Below are positions 35,606 through 46,380 of a stretch of 64,000 nt of DNA, one piece after another. Every line of letters begins with the position of its first letter. The first letter of the stretch is position 1. This stretch comes from Erigeron canadensis (taxonomy: Eukaryota > Streptophyta > Magnoliopsida > Asterales > Asteraceae), in contig NC_057768.1 in the NCBI RefSeq assembly GCF_010389155.1, positions 8,182,501 to 8,246,500 of the forward strand, given 5' to 3'. The notes below the pieces were generated by a model. It did no database searches and was not told the DNA's origin. It was given only the letters and a program-made list of their open reading frames with translations. Both the position numbers and the translations under genes were made by a program.

Positions 35606-36190
35606 TTAAACACTTAAATAATGATAATTAGTTATGCACTATGTTAGTTTTATGGATGTTTAATGCATCAAAATGATGTTTTTTAAGTGTTCTCACCGTT
35701 CTTATTTTAAGACTGTTCTCACTGGAGTGTTACCTTATATAGGGGAATAATCAAATAAGAACAGTTTTAAAATAAGAACGGTGAGAACACTTAAAAAACA
35801 TCATTTTGATGCATTAGAAGTCCATAAAACTAACATAGTGCTTAACTAAGTATCATTATTTAAGTGTTTAACAACAGATTGATCCGTGAAAATTGAAAAA
35901 ATCAAGTTTTTTGGTGGATGCATTATTTTGAAGAATATGTATCCAAGATGGATGCACAAAACAAAAAACATGATTTTCTTGATTTTGACAAGCCAATGTG
36001 TTGTTATACACTTAAATATTGATAATTAGTTAAGCACTATGTTAGTTTTATGGACTTTTAATGCATCAAAATGATGTTTTTTAAGTGTTCTCACCGTTCT
36101 TATTTTAAGACTGTTCTCACTGGAGTGTTACCCTATATAGGGGAACAATCAAATAAGAACAGTTTTAAAATAAGAACAGTTTTAAAAAAT
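35606..36190. mobile_element. MITE family A, tandem dimer (half copy, full copy, end fragment)
   Basis: The right half of a MITE (35606-35740) is followed directly by a complete copy (about 35741-36138), then by another left-end fragment (36139-36190). The junction GGAGTGTTACC.TATATAGGG, then GAA.AATCAAATAAGAACAG, occurs twice, 398 bp apart (35720s and 36118s). The full copy is a long palindrome: its left arm holds AATAAGAACGGTGAGAACAC and its right arm the inverse GTGTTCTCACCGTTCTTATT. A diverged copy is at 853-1180. Confidence 0.72.
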
Positions 36191-36365
36191 TATTATTAAT
36201 ATTTTATGCTTTATTTTTCTTATATGCGTCATGATAATTACTAAAAAACTTCAATTAAAAATAATAGTATAATTACTTTTAAAGTCTTAACATATTTACA
36301 TTATATTTTATTTATTTTTAATTCATTAATTTTATTTATATATACGTATGATAAAACATATAATT

Positions 36366-36810
36366 GGATATATATATCAGTTATTATTCTATAGGATATA
36401 TATCAGCAATTATTCTATTGGATAGATATTAAGCTATTATTCTATCGGATATATATTAGCTATTATTTTTTTATATTATTAAAATTGTTGAGTAAAAAGT
36501 GTGATGTAAAACAAAAAAGTATTAATTAAGGTCAAAATTGAAAGCAAAAGTCAACTTTAAGAAATTGAGAGATGTGATTGGTCGATAAGTTATTAGAATA
36601 TATATCATCTATTATTCTATTGGATAAATATTAAGCTATTATTCTATCGAATATATATTAGCTATTATTATTTTTTTATTCTATTAAAATTATTAGGTGA
36701 AAAGTCAAAGTTGTGGTGAAAAAAAAAATGTAAATTAAAGTAATTAAAAATTGTAAATAAAAGTCAGCTTAATAAAATCGAAAGATGTGATTGGTCGATA
36801 AGTTATTAAA
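36366..36810. repeat. Direct repeat, two copies of about 213 bp
   Basis: GATGTGATTGGTCGATAAGT occurs at 36571 and 36784. It is preceded in both copies by GATA.ATATTAAGCTATTATTC and by 'TATTAAAATT.TT.AGTGAAAAGT'-like sequence. Inside the first copy the ATTATTCTAT.GGATA phrase is itself repeated three times. Non-coding. Confidence 0.62.
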
Positions 36811-36952
36811 GCAACTGTACCTTTAGTATAATAAAAATGTAATGAATTTTTAATATATCTATTTTAATTTAAGTTATGTTTCTTTATTAATTAGTTCATT
36901 TTACTCTCATTTACAAAAAACTTTATGACGTAGTACGTGTACAATTATATAA

Positions 36953-37095
36953 TTTTGGGAGGTGATCCATACACAACATGTTTTTGCCATACACAACAAT
37001 GTATGCATTATATGATTGTACTGTACAATTGTGTAATGCATACAGTGTTGTGTATGGTTAAAAATAGTTGTGTAGGGATCATTATTTTTGATACA
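36953..37095. mobile_element. Short palindromic MITE
   Basis: GTGATCCATACACAACATG, then GCCATACACAACAATGTATG (left arm) is mirrored by CATACAGTGTTGTGTATGG and TTGTGTAGGGATCATTA (right arm). Flanks share ACAATT (36951 region and 37094 region), a possible target duplication. The arms make open frames on both strands that are not genes. Confidence 0.62.
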
Positions 37096-37123
37096 ATTCA
37101 ATTACTATTTGAATATTGATAAA

Positions 37124-37611
37124 CTAGATTAAACTCACACGTTGTGCGAGAATGACTAAAAACATAAATATGAAAAATATAATAACAGATAGTTACATTA
37201 TTATTCATAATTTATGGTATAAAAGCCAGTTTGATTACAACTGATGCAACAAATAAAATTATACTTTATTAATATATGATACACGTTAAATATGTTTAAA
37301 GAATGACTAATGAAATATAAATATTTATAGATAATAAAATATTTTTTTATGGTATAGATTTTTTTTTAAAAATATAATTGTGCATATTACTCAACAAAAC
37401 ATTAAAAATTCATTACAAACTATGAACTTCATTTACAATTTTAAATTTGAATTATTTAAATTTAGTCACCGTATTACATGTTGATTATCACTACCGTGTA
37501 TAATGTGAATTTAATTTATGAGTTTCCAAATAATGGGTCGAACTAAATATTTATGATGATTAGGCTTAAAAAAATGAGTTGGCACTACAAATAATATTAA
37601 AATAAGGGTTT
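37124..37611 (-). mobile_element. Helitron-like element, family C, copy 2 (3' part)
   Basis: The minus-strand terminus CTCGCACAACGTGTGAG forms a 7-bp stem around a 3-base loop and is followed by TTTAATCTAG|T, the same spacing as copy 1 at 33034. Inner sequence is shared with copy 1 for about 200 bp. Same orientation as copy 1, 4.1 kb apart. Non-coding. Confidence 0.5.
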
Positions 37612-37773
37612 TGCTAAATGAAATTCTAAAGACCTTCGGTGAGGTGCATTAATTAGTTGTATACTTACCATAAAATTCAGAAATGGATTTTTAATATAAA
37701 AATATATAATCATTTATAAACGTTAAATAAAATCTTAAAGGCTTTATTTAGTATTTTTATTAAAATAAAATGT
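37612..37773. mobile_element. MITE candidate with TTTTGCTAAAT-type ends
   Basis: The left end TTTTGCTAAATGAAATTCTA is mirrored by an inverted AAAATACTAAATAAAGCCTT at the right. The inner motif ATTAATTAGTTGTA..CTTACCATAAAA also occurs at 10590-10620 after a similar GTTTTGCTAAACGAAACCCT, so it is a dispersed repeat. Confidence 0.42.
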
Positions 37774-39505
37774 TAGCATTCTTTTATTCCGTCGTCTCAC
37801 ATCCCCACTCTTCAAACTAGTTACGAGTATATTTTATTTCCAAACAATAATGGTAAAATGTTGCAACTTGTTGAATATTTACGTTTGCTATTTAGCGTCC
37901 GACAAAGAAGCATAAAGTTTGATTTTCACGACACACTCATATGATTACATAGTGTGGAATTTATTTTTGGGGGCGCCTGCTATAATATACACATAGACCT
38001 CTTTTATAGTCGTGAGAATCAGTTAAGATTTATTGCATTTTAACTCCACGTGAAAAGTTTTTTCTTTCAAAAAGTTTTTTTTTTTTTTCTTTCAAAAAGT
38101 TCCAAACGTATTTAAACCAAAAATACCTTTCTAGCTACATGAAGCACAATTACAATATCCTCGAATGTAAAGAGAATTGAAAACCCAATAATCACATAAT
38201 ATACGAAATGAAAAACTTTTTTATGAGCTATCACATGCAGTTTCTTTTTCTATATATACCAAAAATTCAGTTCACCCTTACTCACAGTTAAAATCCTTCA
38301 AAACTTTTAAAGCTAGAATCGTGCCAACTACTTCGATGATTAATCTAAAACAACCCAAGCCATTTGACTTTGTTCAAACTACAATAGTTGCTATTTGAGG
38401 ATAATAATTGGTAACAAATCATCAATAGATGACTTGATATAAGGGGTACCTGAGATTTTGAGGTATTGGGTTCAAGTTTTTTTTAGAATTGAAGTTTGAT
38501 ATATGAAGAAGTATGTCACTAATTTCAATTTAATTTGAGAATCGTAAATTAGTTTTTTAAGTTCGGTCATTTGTCAACCGCTACAGCCTATAACATGACA
38601 CAATTTAAACAAAATAGGGTGGAGGCCAAATGGGTCTTGATAATAAAAAGATTAACAATAACAAGTTTATTACAAGAGTTCAAGTAACTATATCATATCC
38701 TTGATAATTCAGGGTAGTAGAGTATTTAAAATCAATCAAGTAATTATATCATATCCTTAATAATTCAGGGTAGTAGAGCATCTAATCAATCAAGTTAAGA
38801 ATATTCAAACGAATGTTGGCCTAGAATTTAATTTAACATGAGTTTAACGAGTTCACACGAATATATAACACTACCCGTTTCTTAAGTGGCTTGGTGTCGG
38901 GTTTAACTTTTTAACACAATTATTAATTGGGTTAGATCTGAGTTGAGTCATATAAACCCGTCAACATGATTGTCATTTGTCATTGTTAAAGTAATGGACA
39001 TAAAGCAAAAATAAAAAGAAAGAATCAAGCGACCCTGAGTAAAGGGGTAGTTGTGAGTTATGACCAATCCCAAAGGGGCGATCGGAATTGAAATGTAAAT
39101 CTCACTACAATAAAATTTACAAAAAATGGACATGGGGCTACAAGCTAGCCTACAAGTTATCCTAAATACAGAATTGTCCATGAGGAATTCAACAAGTACA
39201 AAAGAATATATTCCTTTAGCATGAATCAAAGTATTTATATCCCAATTGATACTTAAAAACACAACCAAAAGTTACATACCATTTTGTAGCTTACATTCAT
39301 TCTTTTGTTACTATGTATTCTCTTAAATTTCAATAAGGAAAACATGGGTGCTTGGCACATAAGTTAGATTTAAAAATTATATGTTTGGGTTAAAAATAAT
39401 TAGAGGACTTTGCCTTGGTAGCATCTAAGATAGGTGTTATTAGAAGTATATATGTTATTGGGACTCTTATTTTGAAAAATTCATTTTTTTTAATATCCTT
39501 GAGAA
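37774..39505. other. Gene-free spacer
   Basis: A local duplication (ATCATATCCTT.ATAATTCAGG at 38692 and 38748) is visible. A 106-codon minus-strand frame at 38948-39268 has hydrophobic runs but no recognised family. No gene called. Confidence 0.45.
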
Positions 39506-39782
39506 CTCTCAAATTATGTATTGGATTACATGCTTTTTTTTTCCCATTCACATGTGAAACGTTATAAAAATTATATGTTGTAGAAGAATTTCTTTTTTTC
39601 AAAACCTTATATATAGCCGTTTGTTTACATGTGAACAAAAACATGAACATATTTATTCAAAAGTTCACTAAAGCCTAAGTTGAAAGTTTTTTGAAAAAGT
39701 TTATTCTACAACATAGTTTTTTTATATCATTTCACATGTGAATGAACAAAAATACATGTGATCCAATATATAATTTTAGAGT
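39506..39782. repeat. Inverted repeat, about 100-bp arms and 75-bp spacer
   Basis: 39506-39606 and 39682-39782 are inverse complements at roughly 80 percent by eye (for example CACATGTGAAA at 39549 against TTTCACATGTG at 39730, and ATGTATTGGATTACATG against CATGTGATCCAATATAT). The transcript of either strand would fold into a long hairpin. It lies 0.8 kb upstream of the WUS start codon. Probably a foldback MITE; no target duplication found. Confidence 0.72.
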
Positions 39783-40458
39783 TTGTATGATTCTTAAAAT
39801 TTTTTTTTTCTAAGTTAATTTAATAAATAGGATAAACAACATATAATTATACGAATACAAATATTAGTGCTATGTTAAAGCTATTCTATATAATTACTTA
39901 ATTACTAATTTTTTATGTGGATTTATAATTGAACGTAACAGGATATGATCCAGTTAAACTACTCGTACTTTAATTTGATTTGAATATATGTACTTGTATC
40001 TTTGCAAGATGGTAAAAAGTGATTTGTATTCGACAAATGCCATTAAAATTTAAAAATACATGCTAACCGTTTAAGCAATTATTGATCTGCAAAGGGGCTA
40101 ATTTGATTTTAACCTTTTTAAGTGATGATAAGTTGATAACTTATCTGAAATGAATTATTGATGAGATCTGTTACTATTTTATTAAGGTAAACATTTATGT
40201 GAAAATAAGTGAATGAAATGTGAAGTGTACATGAATAAAGTGGTAACAGAAGAAACAAAAAGGTTTAGAATGAGAAACACTTTACACACAAAAATAAAAA
40301 CACTTTTCATCCAAAGCTTGAACAAAACTCCTTTTTGTTCCTTTTGCCTTTTTTTTTCTTAAAAATCACACTCTGTCAACTTCAGTCCTTCTCTTCCAGA
40401 TATGCTTTCTGATTCTCTCCTCCTATGACCCTATTACATCCATGTGCCACTCTCCCTC
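39783..40458 (+). promoter_or_regulatory. Proximal upstream region of WUS
   Basis: AT-rich, becoming pyrimidine-rich from 40320 to 40440. No named cis element (such as a cytokinin response cluster) could be asserted by eye. Confidence 0.4.
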
Positions 40459-40467
40459 TTTATAAAC
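40459..40467 (+). promoter_or_regulatory. Putative TATA box of WUS
   Basis: TTTATAAAC in a CT-rich context about 125 bp before the start codon; the following CT- and T-rich leader is typical for a plant 5' UTR. Confidence 0.42.
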
Positions 40468-40588
40468 TCCACATTTCTTACCATAACATTTTCACTCATG
40501 CATTACTTTTTCTTTTTCTTAACTCGTTCTTTTTATTTCATTCAAATAATTAAACTAAGCATTTTTTTTCTTTTTTTTTTTAAAAACC

Positions 40589-41939
40589 ATGGAAACTACT
40601 CATCACCACCACCAACAACAACAAGATAATTTAGCCAACAAAAACACTAACATTATGAACAATAGTAGTTATCTATGTAGACAAAGTAGTACAAGGTGGA
40701 CACCCACAAGTGACCAAATTAGAATCCTTAAAGAACTTTACTACAACAATGGAATAAGATCACCAACTGCTGACCAAATTCAAAAAATAGCTGCCCGGTT
40801 AAGACATTTTGGCAAAATTGAAGGGAAGAATGTGTTTTATTGGTTTCAAAACCATAAAGCTCGTGAAAGACAAAAGAAACGTTTTACCCCATCTCTAGTA
40901 GTACAACCTCCTCCTCCACCGCCACCACTGACCACCACCCCATTTCCCGATCACCACCACCACCACCTTCCTTATCTCTATAGCCAAACACAGCAACACA
41001 AACTTTACAACACTCATCACATCTCTCCACTCGGTATATATATATATATTTCTTATATGTGTGTGTGTGCTTTGGGATTGTGTTTCTGAACTCATTATTT
41101 TATTATACGTACATTTTTTAATTATACCTTAATTTGATCATCACTTTTTTTTGAGTATTTCTAATGATTTGCATGACGTCAACTTTTTTAGTTTTTTTTT
41201 TTCTTGTAGTTGTGTTTGTGAGTTCAAATAATCAAAAGTTTGTTACTTTTTTTTTTTAATAGTTGTCACTTGTTTGTGCATTGGGGTTTAATGTTGTTTC
41301 ATATTGAAATAAATCATTTGAAAGTAGTTTATGATAACTAGTACACTACTATATCATATAGATATTTACATGTATATATATATATATATGAATAAATTTT
41401 AAGATTGATTTCTATCTAATATTAGTTGTGTACTTTATTTATTATTTTGTAGAAGGTGGTTCTACCTCTCAAACATTCATACCTATTGGCTATGGCCATG
41501 GTTCTGTTGAAAAGAGTTTCAGGGTATAGTACTACACATTTCATACAAAAGTTACATTAAAACATACAAGTATATTTTATATTCAAACTTCCCAACAATA
41601 ATGAATAACTTAATGCACTTTTTAATACAGGAGTGCTCTATATCACCCGGAGGAAGTGCATTCCATGATTTCGGGTCATGGGTCGAAATAGACAAGATGA
41701 ACCCGGGTAATGAAGCCCAAGATGAATATGATGACGTGGACAATGAAGGAGAGTTGTCTAGTGAGATTGAGACACTTCCTCTCTTTCCAATCCACGGTGG
41801 CTCCACCACCACCACCAGCAACGGCGGCGGCATCCATCATGATATATATAATAATCATAATGGTGGCAATTGGTTTCATTCTGATGGCAGGACTTCACTT
41901 GAGTTGAGCTTGAACTCTTATTATGGATATTATAATTAA
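40589..41939 (+). CDS. WUS: WUSCHEL homeodomain transcription factor
   Basis: Three exons: 40589-41033, 41453-41523, 41631-41939 (825 bp, 274 residues), with GT/AG junctions and matching phases. The WOX homeodomain spans about residues 34-99 ([20 protein letters not shown], later [32 protein letters not shown]). It has the extra residues of WUS-type homeodomains. Acidic region at about 201-218 ([11 protein letters not shown]), WUS box TLPLFPIH at 220-227, and EAR-like LELSLN at 262-267: this trio distinguishes WUS from other WOX proteins. Low-complexity tracts: His/Gln at 5-12, Pro at about 107-113, His at about 122-126. WUS maintains shoot stem cells, acting from the organising centre and moving to overlying cells to control CLV3. 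Length is close to the 292 residues of Arabidopsis WUS. The intron number and positions fit the WUS clade. Confidence 0.95.
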
Positions 41940-43463
41940 CTGATTAGTAGTTAATTAATCATGGATTAAGTAGTTAATAATCATGCATGTAATTATATGG
42001 CTAATTAATTATGGAAGTATGTTAGTTATGGATCATGGATTATTATTATTATTATTATATCTATAAGTAGTTATAACTCATTTTCCATATATATATTTTG
42101 ATGTGATTTCATGGCACGTGATTATTTATGTTCAGTTTCATTAATTAATTCTTCTTTTGCTTTTTATGTAACCTGTGTAAAAGGAACTACTGCATCTGTC
42201 ATCGAAGAAATTATGACAAAGTACGTACATTATTAATGTACTTGCAAAACTTTGACACTTAATTGGTATATTAATTTTAGATGAGACCATTGATATGTAT
42301 TTCTTTGGGAAAATGATCGTGAAAAGAAAAGGTTTTGAGTTAAAATCATTTAAAGATTTTTCCTTAATTTCTTCAAGTGTTTTTTCTAGCTTTAAGATGC
42401 ATGGTAAACGAGGAAACGCGATTATGGATCGGGGTCTACGTACGCACGTACATATATATTACTCGATCGCTTGGATATATATTATTATTGATTTATTGTG
42501 GATACCCAATATTCAATAACACCTGACTTGTCGTACTAAAATGACGTACACTTGAACATGAAGTCCGGCCAAGCAAATCAACTCCTCTAGATCTAAATGA
42601 GGAGCAAGTAATTAAAAAGTGACAATCCGGCCAGTTGAACTTTTGTTTGTCGATTAATTTAATTTGTTAATTTGTACGTCTATAAATTGAAGTACGTGGT
42701 TATAATTTGTATTTGCTTTTGGTACTTTGAATCATCTTTTTGTGCAACTTTGCCTCATCTATTTTGTAAAGCCTAGCTAATAAAAATCTGTCAGAACGTG
42801 AAGTTGCAATTTGAATGTATTAGCTAGAGATTTTGTCGTCTCTAGCTATTGCTTTGTATACAAGTACAACGAGCTAATTAAGGGGTGTTTCGGTTTTTTA
42901 TTTTTATCCGTACCATTAAATATTTGTTTATTTTCTGAAATTTTTTATGCGGAAAGCAAGCAATAACAATAACATAATTATATAAAACTCATGTCAATCT
43001 TCTTATTTTAATAGAAATAATCGATTCTTTTTAAGCCGAGAGATATCACCTTCATTTTGTAAGTTTGTAGAAAAACAATCCCAAACATCCTTAAATGACA
43101 AATAGACATTTGTAAAAATGGGTGACAGTCGCATATAGTTACAACTGTTTATTGCTCTAAAATTTATATATTCAGATAAGGAAGTGATAAATTCATGACA
43201 TTATTTTATCTATCCACAATAAACTGTGCAATAAAACATAATATGTTTGTTGTGGTGCCTAAATATTACTTCGTATTGTAGAGTTATCACCTTCCATTCA
43301 AATAATTAAGAAAATTGCATATCGAATTCACCCATAGTTAAAACCTAAGCAAGTTGGCCCATGGTAAACTTAAGCAAAATATAACGATGGCGGCGAGACC
43401 TTGATGTGTCTAGCTTCTTCATACAAACACGTAGCTAGAAGTATTAGTGATGAATTGAAATAT
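41940..43463. other. 3' flank of WUS and gene-free spacer
   Basis: No coding gene recognised. A 74-codon frame at 42295-42519 shows no domain. Confidence 0.5.
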
Positions 43464-43652
43464 GAGAAAAGAGAATATTAGGCTGTTTGGCACCTAAGCT
43501 TAGGTGTGGAACTCCTTACATACTAATATTTTATTATTCCTTTTTTAATGAATAAATGCATGGGTCCCATGATTTTTATGGATTAAAAAAACAATATGTG
43601 AATGTTCTACACCTAAGCTTAAATACCCGACAGCCTTATATTCTCACCCCTC
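43464..43652. mobile_element. MITE family B, copy 2 (Mutator-like, 9-bp target duplication)
   Basis: TTGAAATAT flanks both ends (43455-43463 and 43653-43661). The ends are inverted: left GAGAAAAGAGAATATTAGGC, right inverted GAGGGGTGAGAATATAAGGC. It shares CTTACATACTAATATTTTAT and the GGCTGTT end with the copy at 9624-9786. CACCTAAGCTTAGGTG at 43491 is an added palindrome. A 9-bp target duplication points to the Mutator superfamily. Confidence 0.82.
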
Positions 43653-44032
43653 TTGAAATATATATATATATATATATATATTTCTGTCTATTGTTTCTAG
43701 CTCATTTTTATGCATGGTTTTCTAATAGGGAAATGATTTTAATTTTTAATTCACCTTGGCCTGTAGTCCACTTTACCGATGTAATTTTTTTTAAAATGCA
43801 GCAACGGATAAATAGCTAACATCTCTCACGCTGGTTTGACTCTTGTCAATGGCCTAAAGGGTTTGCTTTCCATTTTGTTAGAAGACAATTTATTATAAAG
43901 TTGCTTGTAATACCTTTTAGTCTTGTATTGTAATTATTAGAAGTTGAGAGGGTTAAATGGTCATGTTGGTTAAATATATAAACCCCCTCCTCATGTGTAA
44001 ACCTTAGCCTTTTTGCCCATTTTTATCCAATA

Positions 44033-44902
44033 TCACTTTCTGCATTTCTCTTCCATGTCAGGGTCAGCATCGATAATATCTTCTTCATCGATAATATCTT
44101 CTTCATCGGAACCAGAGACATATACATGAACAACTTTGTTCTTTGAGTTTTTCTTCTCAACAACTAGAGCAAGTGGATCAGAAGAAGTTGAGAACATACC
44201 CTTTTTCTTTTCTCTCCTTTTGATAACATCTTCTTCATTATCTTGTAGTTTTTCAACCAGAGTATGAATTGACATTTCATCAATGTCTTGGTGTTGAGAG
44301 ATCATCTTAGCATACTTCTGCCAATACTCATCCTGATTGTTGAGAAATTTGATATTCAACTCATTGTTTTCTCTGTTGATCTTGTTCTTGCGAAGTTCAT
44401 TGATGACATTGCAAAACCTTGTATATACTTCATTTAGGGGTTCATTTTCTTTCTGTTTGAAGTTCTCATACCGGTTCAAAATATTCTTCACTCTTTGCTT
44501 TGACGTCGTCTTGGATCCTTCCATCTGTTTGGTAAGTTCATCCCAAATGGCTGTAACAGTTTTGAAGGAGTCAACATTAGTGAAGATGTCATCAGTAAGA
44601 GCTTGTAGAAGAAATGACCTGGAGAGTTTGTCGGCTTGAGCTCTCTCCTTCTAAGATGCATTATATTGAGAAGGAGTCAGGATAACATCAGAATCCTTCT
44701 GCGTGAACACCCCTGGACTTTCCTCGAGAGATTTCAGAATGAGTTCACCCAAAGCATGGCGGTCAATAAAGTCGGTGAATCGTTCTTTCCATTGGAAAAA
44801 TGATCCTTCAAAGAGAACTGGAGGTCTAGTGTCTGAACCTAAAGATAGAGCTTCTCTGTTCGACATATTAAAAAAGAAGTTGATAGACTGGAATTGAGTC
44901 AA
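44033..44902 (-). pseudogene. Copia-type gag (UBN2-like), one in-frame stop
   Basis: The frame starts at 44902 (optional internal starts, for example MSNREALSLGSD), and contains the gag motif PPVLFEGSFFQWKERFTDF. A TAG at 44653-44651 interrupts it, after which the same frame continues to 44033. The second half has a helical, charged gag core (NRYENFKQKENEPLNEVYTR) and an acidic C-terminus with a repeated DEEDIID. The last six or seven codons lie in the inverted LTR-like segment. There is no zinc knuckle. Apart from the single stop the frame is about 290 codons, so decay is recent or the stop may be read through. Confidence 0.8.
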
Positions 44903-45866
44903 GTGTTTTGGACAAATAGTTGAAAAATCGAAAAATTAGTTTGGTATTTGAATGAGAGTAAAAACCAAAAAAATACTTTGGTTTTAATATAGAAAAGCAG
45001 TCTGGAACTTTGGTGTAAGGAATGAACAGAAACTGAGAGTGTATTTCACTGTTGTATGGATTTATGTTGACAAACCGAGAAATTTGTTTAGTATTTAGTG
45101 AAAATACCAAAGAAATTATTTTGAAATGGCAGAGTTTTGGCCAAGGAGTATGAAGCGAAATAGTACAAATACCGAAAAAATTCTTCGGTATTTAATACTT
45201 GGACAAAGTTCTTTGCTTTTCTTAATGTAGAAAAACCGAAAAACGGGTTTCAAATGGGCAGAGTTTTGTTCCCTTTTTGGCAATGAAAGAGAACAAATAT
45301 TGAAAAAATTAGGTATTTGATTACCAAAAAAAAAAAATTCTTCAGTTTTTGTGAACAAATACGTTAGTCCCACTAGCCAACACAAGTCACGTAATGAAAT
45401 ACCGAAAACATTCTTCAGACCTTGAAATACCGGAAAAAAAATGAAAAATGATGTTTTGATGATTTCGTTTTGGGTAAAGTGAATTAGAAGGTAGAGTTTG
45501 TTGGAAAATGTTTTAAGATGCTATGCTAATCTACAGAAACCAACAAACTACACTAAGAAACACAAATTTAAAGACCCACCAAAATGCTCAAAAACCTGAC
45601 AATTTCTTGATAAGTAAAATTCAAATTTTGACTTTGTTGGTTTGAATCAAGATCAGAAACTTTCAGGGTTGCTTAATCGGATGATAACAAAGCGATTTAT
45701 AGCAAAAAGTTTCAACCTTGATCGTAAAATAGTAAAACACGTTTTTGACAAAAAGGACAAAAAATAAAATTAGGTGAAAAGTACAACTTAAAATCTAAGA
45801 TTTCTGGAAGTTAGAGACAAAATCAGGCTACTTGGAGCTCATGGATCGTTCAGATTCACTGATTAC
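44903..45866 (-). repeat. Leader with repeated palindromic ACCGAA/TTCGGT motifs
   Basis: Between primer binding site and gag the sequence carries AAATACCGAA and its inverse TTCGGTATTT (a perfect pair at 45170-45201 around a short loop) and further variants near 45230, 45395 and 45430. GGCAGAGTTTTG occurs twice (45127 and 45258). Possibly RNA structure in the leader. Confidence 0.55.
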
Positions 45867-45878
45867 ACTCTGATACCA
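45867..45878 (-). promoter_or_regulatory. Primer binding site (tRNA-Met type)
   Basis: The minus strand reads TGGTATCAGAGT, one base different from the usual plant copia PBS TGGTATCAGAGC complementary to initiator tRNA-Met. It lies 2 bases inside the LTR end. Confidence 0.75.
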
Positions 45879-45880
45879 CA

Positions 45881-46139
45881 GGTAAAACACAGAAATCATA
45901 TAGATATTCAAGCCATATATAAGTGTGTGTTAGTGTGTGAAAGTGTGTTTGAATACGATAGAGAGAAAGAGGCAGAAAGCAATATCGGATAAAAATGGGC
46001 AAAAAGACTAAGGTTTACACATGGGGAGGGGGTTTATATATTTAACCAACATAACCATTTAACCCCCTCAACTTCTAATAATTACAATACAAGACTAAAA
46101 GGTATTACAAGCAACTCTATAATAAATTGTCTGCTAACA
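45881..46139 (-). repeat. 5' LTR of the gag-only element
   Basis: 259 bp beginning TGTTAGCAGAC on the minus strand and ending next to the primer binding site. The last bases are TTTTACC rather than the usual CA, so this end is mutated or placed slightly wrongly. Contains TATATATAAACCCCCTCC (TATA-like) at 46045-46028. Confidence 0.65.
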
Positions 46140-46380
46140 CATATGTTAGATGAGTATAGCGTATTGTTAAGGTCCTCTTTATGTGACAGGATTAAAGTAA
46201 TAATAATAATAATCATTAAATAGTAATAATATAAAGAAAGTGAAATAGGCAACAATTATTGACAAGAGTCTTGAACTCAATCATCCAACAAGTAAGTTGA
46301 ATCGAGGTGATCACCTGTCTAACTCAGAAATTCTAGTAGTTTGTGATTCACAATTTTATGTTGAAATAAATAAGGCACAG
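46140..46380. other. Spacer
   Basis: Short ATA-rich stretch with a TAA/AATAAT run near 46200-46212. Nothing else recognised. Confidence 0.4.

Larger units (their letters stand above)
43876..46139 (-). mobile_element. Gag-only copia-type retroelement with inverted LTR-like ends
   Basis: Right end: LTR-like 46139-45881 (minus strand), then a tRNA-Met-type primer binding site, a leader of about 1 kb and a gag gene. No protease, integrase or reverse transcriptase follows. The left end (43876 to about 44050) is the first 170 bp of the same LTR but in the opposite orientation: TGTTAG.AGACAATTTATTAT on the plus strand at 43876 and on the minus strand at 46139. A normal element would have LTRs in direct orientation. 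No matching target duplication was seen (CCATT before the left end, CATATG after the right). A non-autonomous or rearranged element. Confidence 0.72.

Noticed and set aside
36907..37119. Frames on both strands
   Set aside because: Both come from the arms of one palindromic MITE.
38948..39268. 106-codon minus-strand frame
   Set aside because: Hydrophobic but without recognisable domain, splice context or start context; not called as a gene.
40895..41095. Minus-strand frame over WUS exon 1
   Set aside because: Shadow of the His- and Pro-coding repeats of the real gene.
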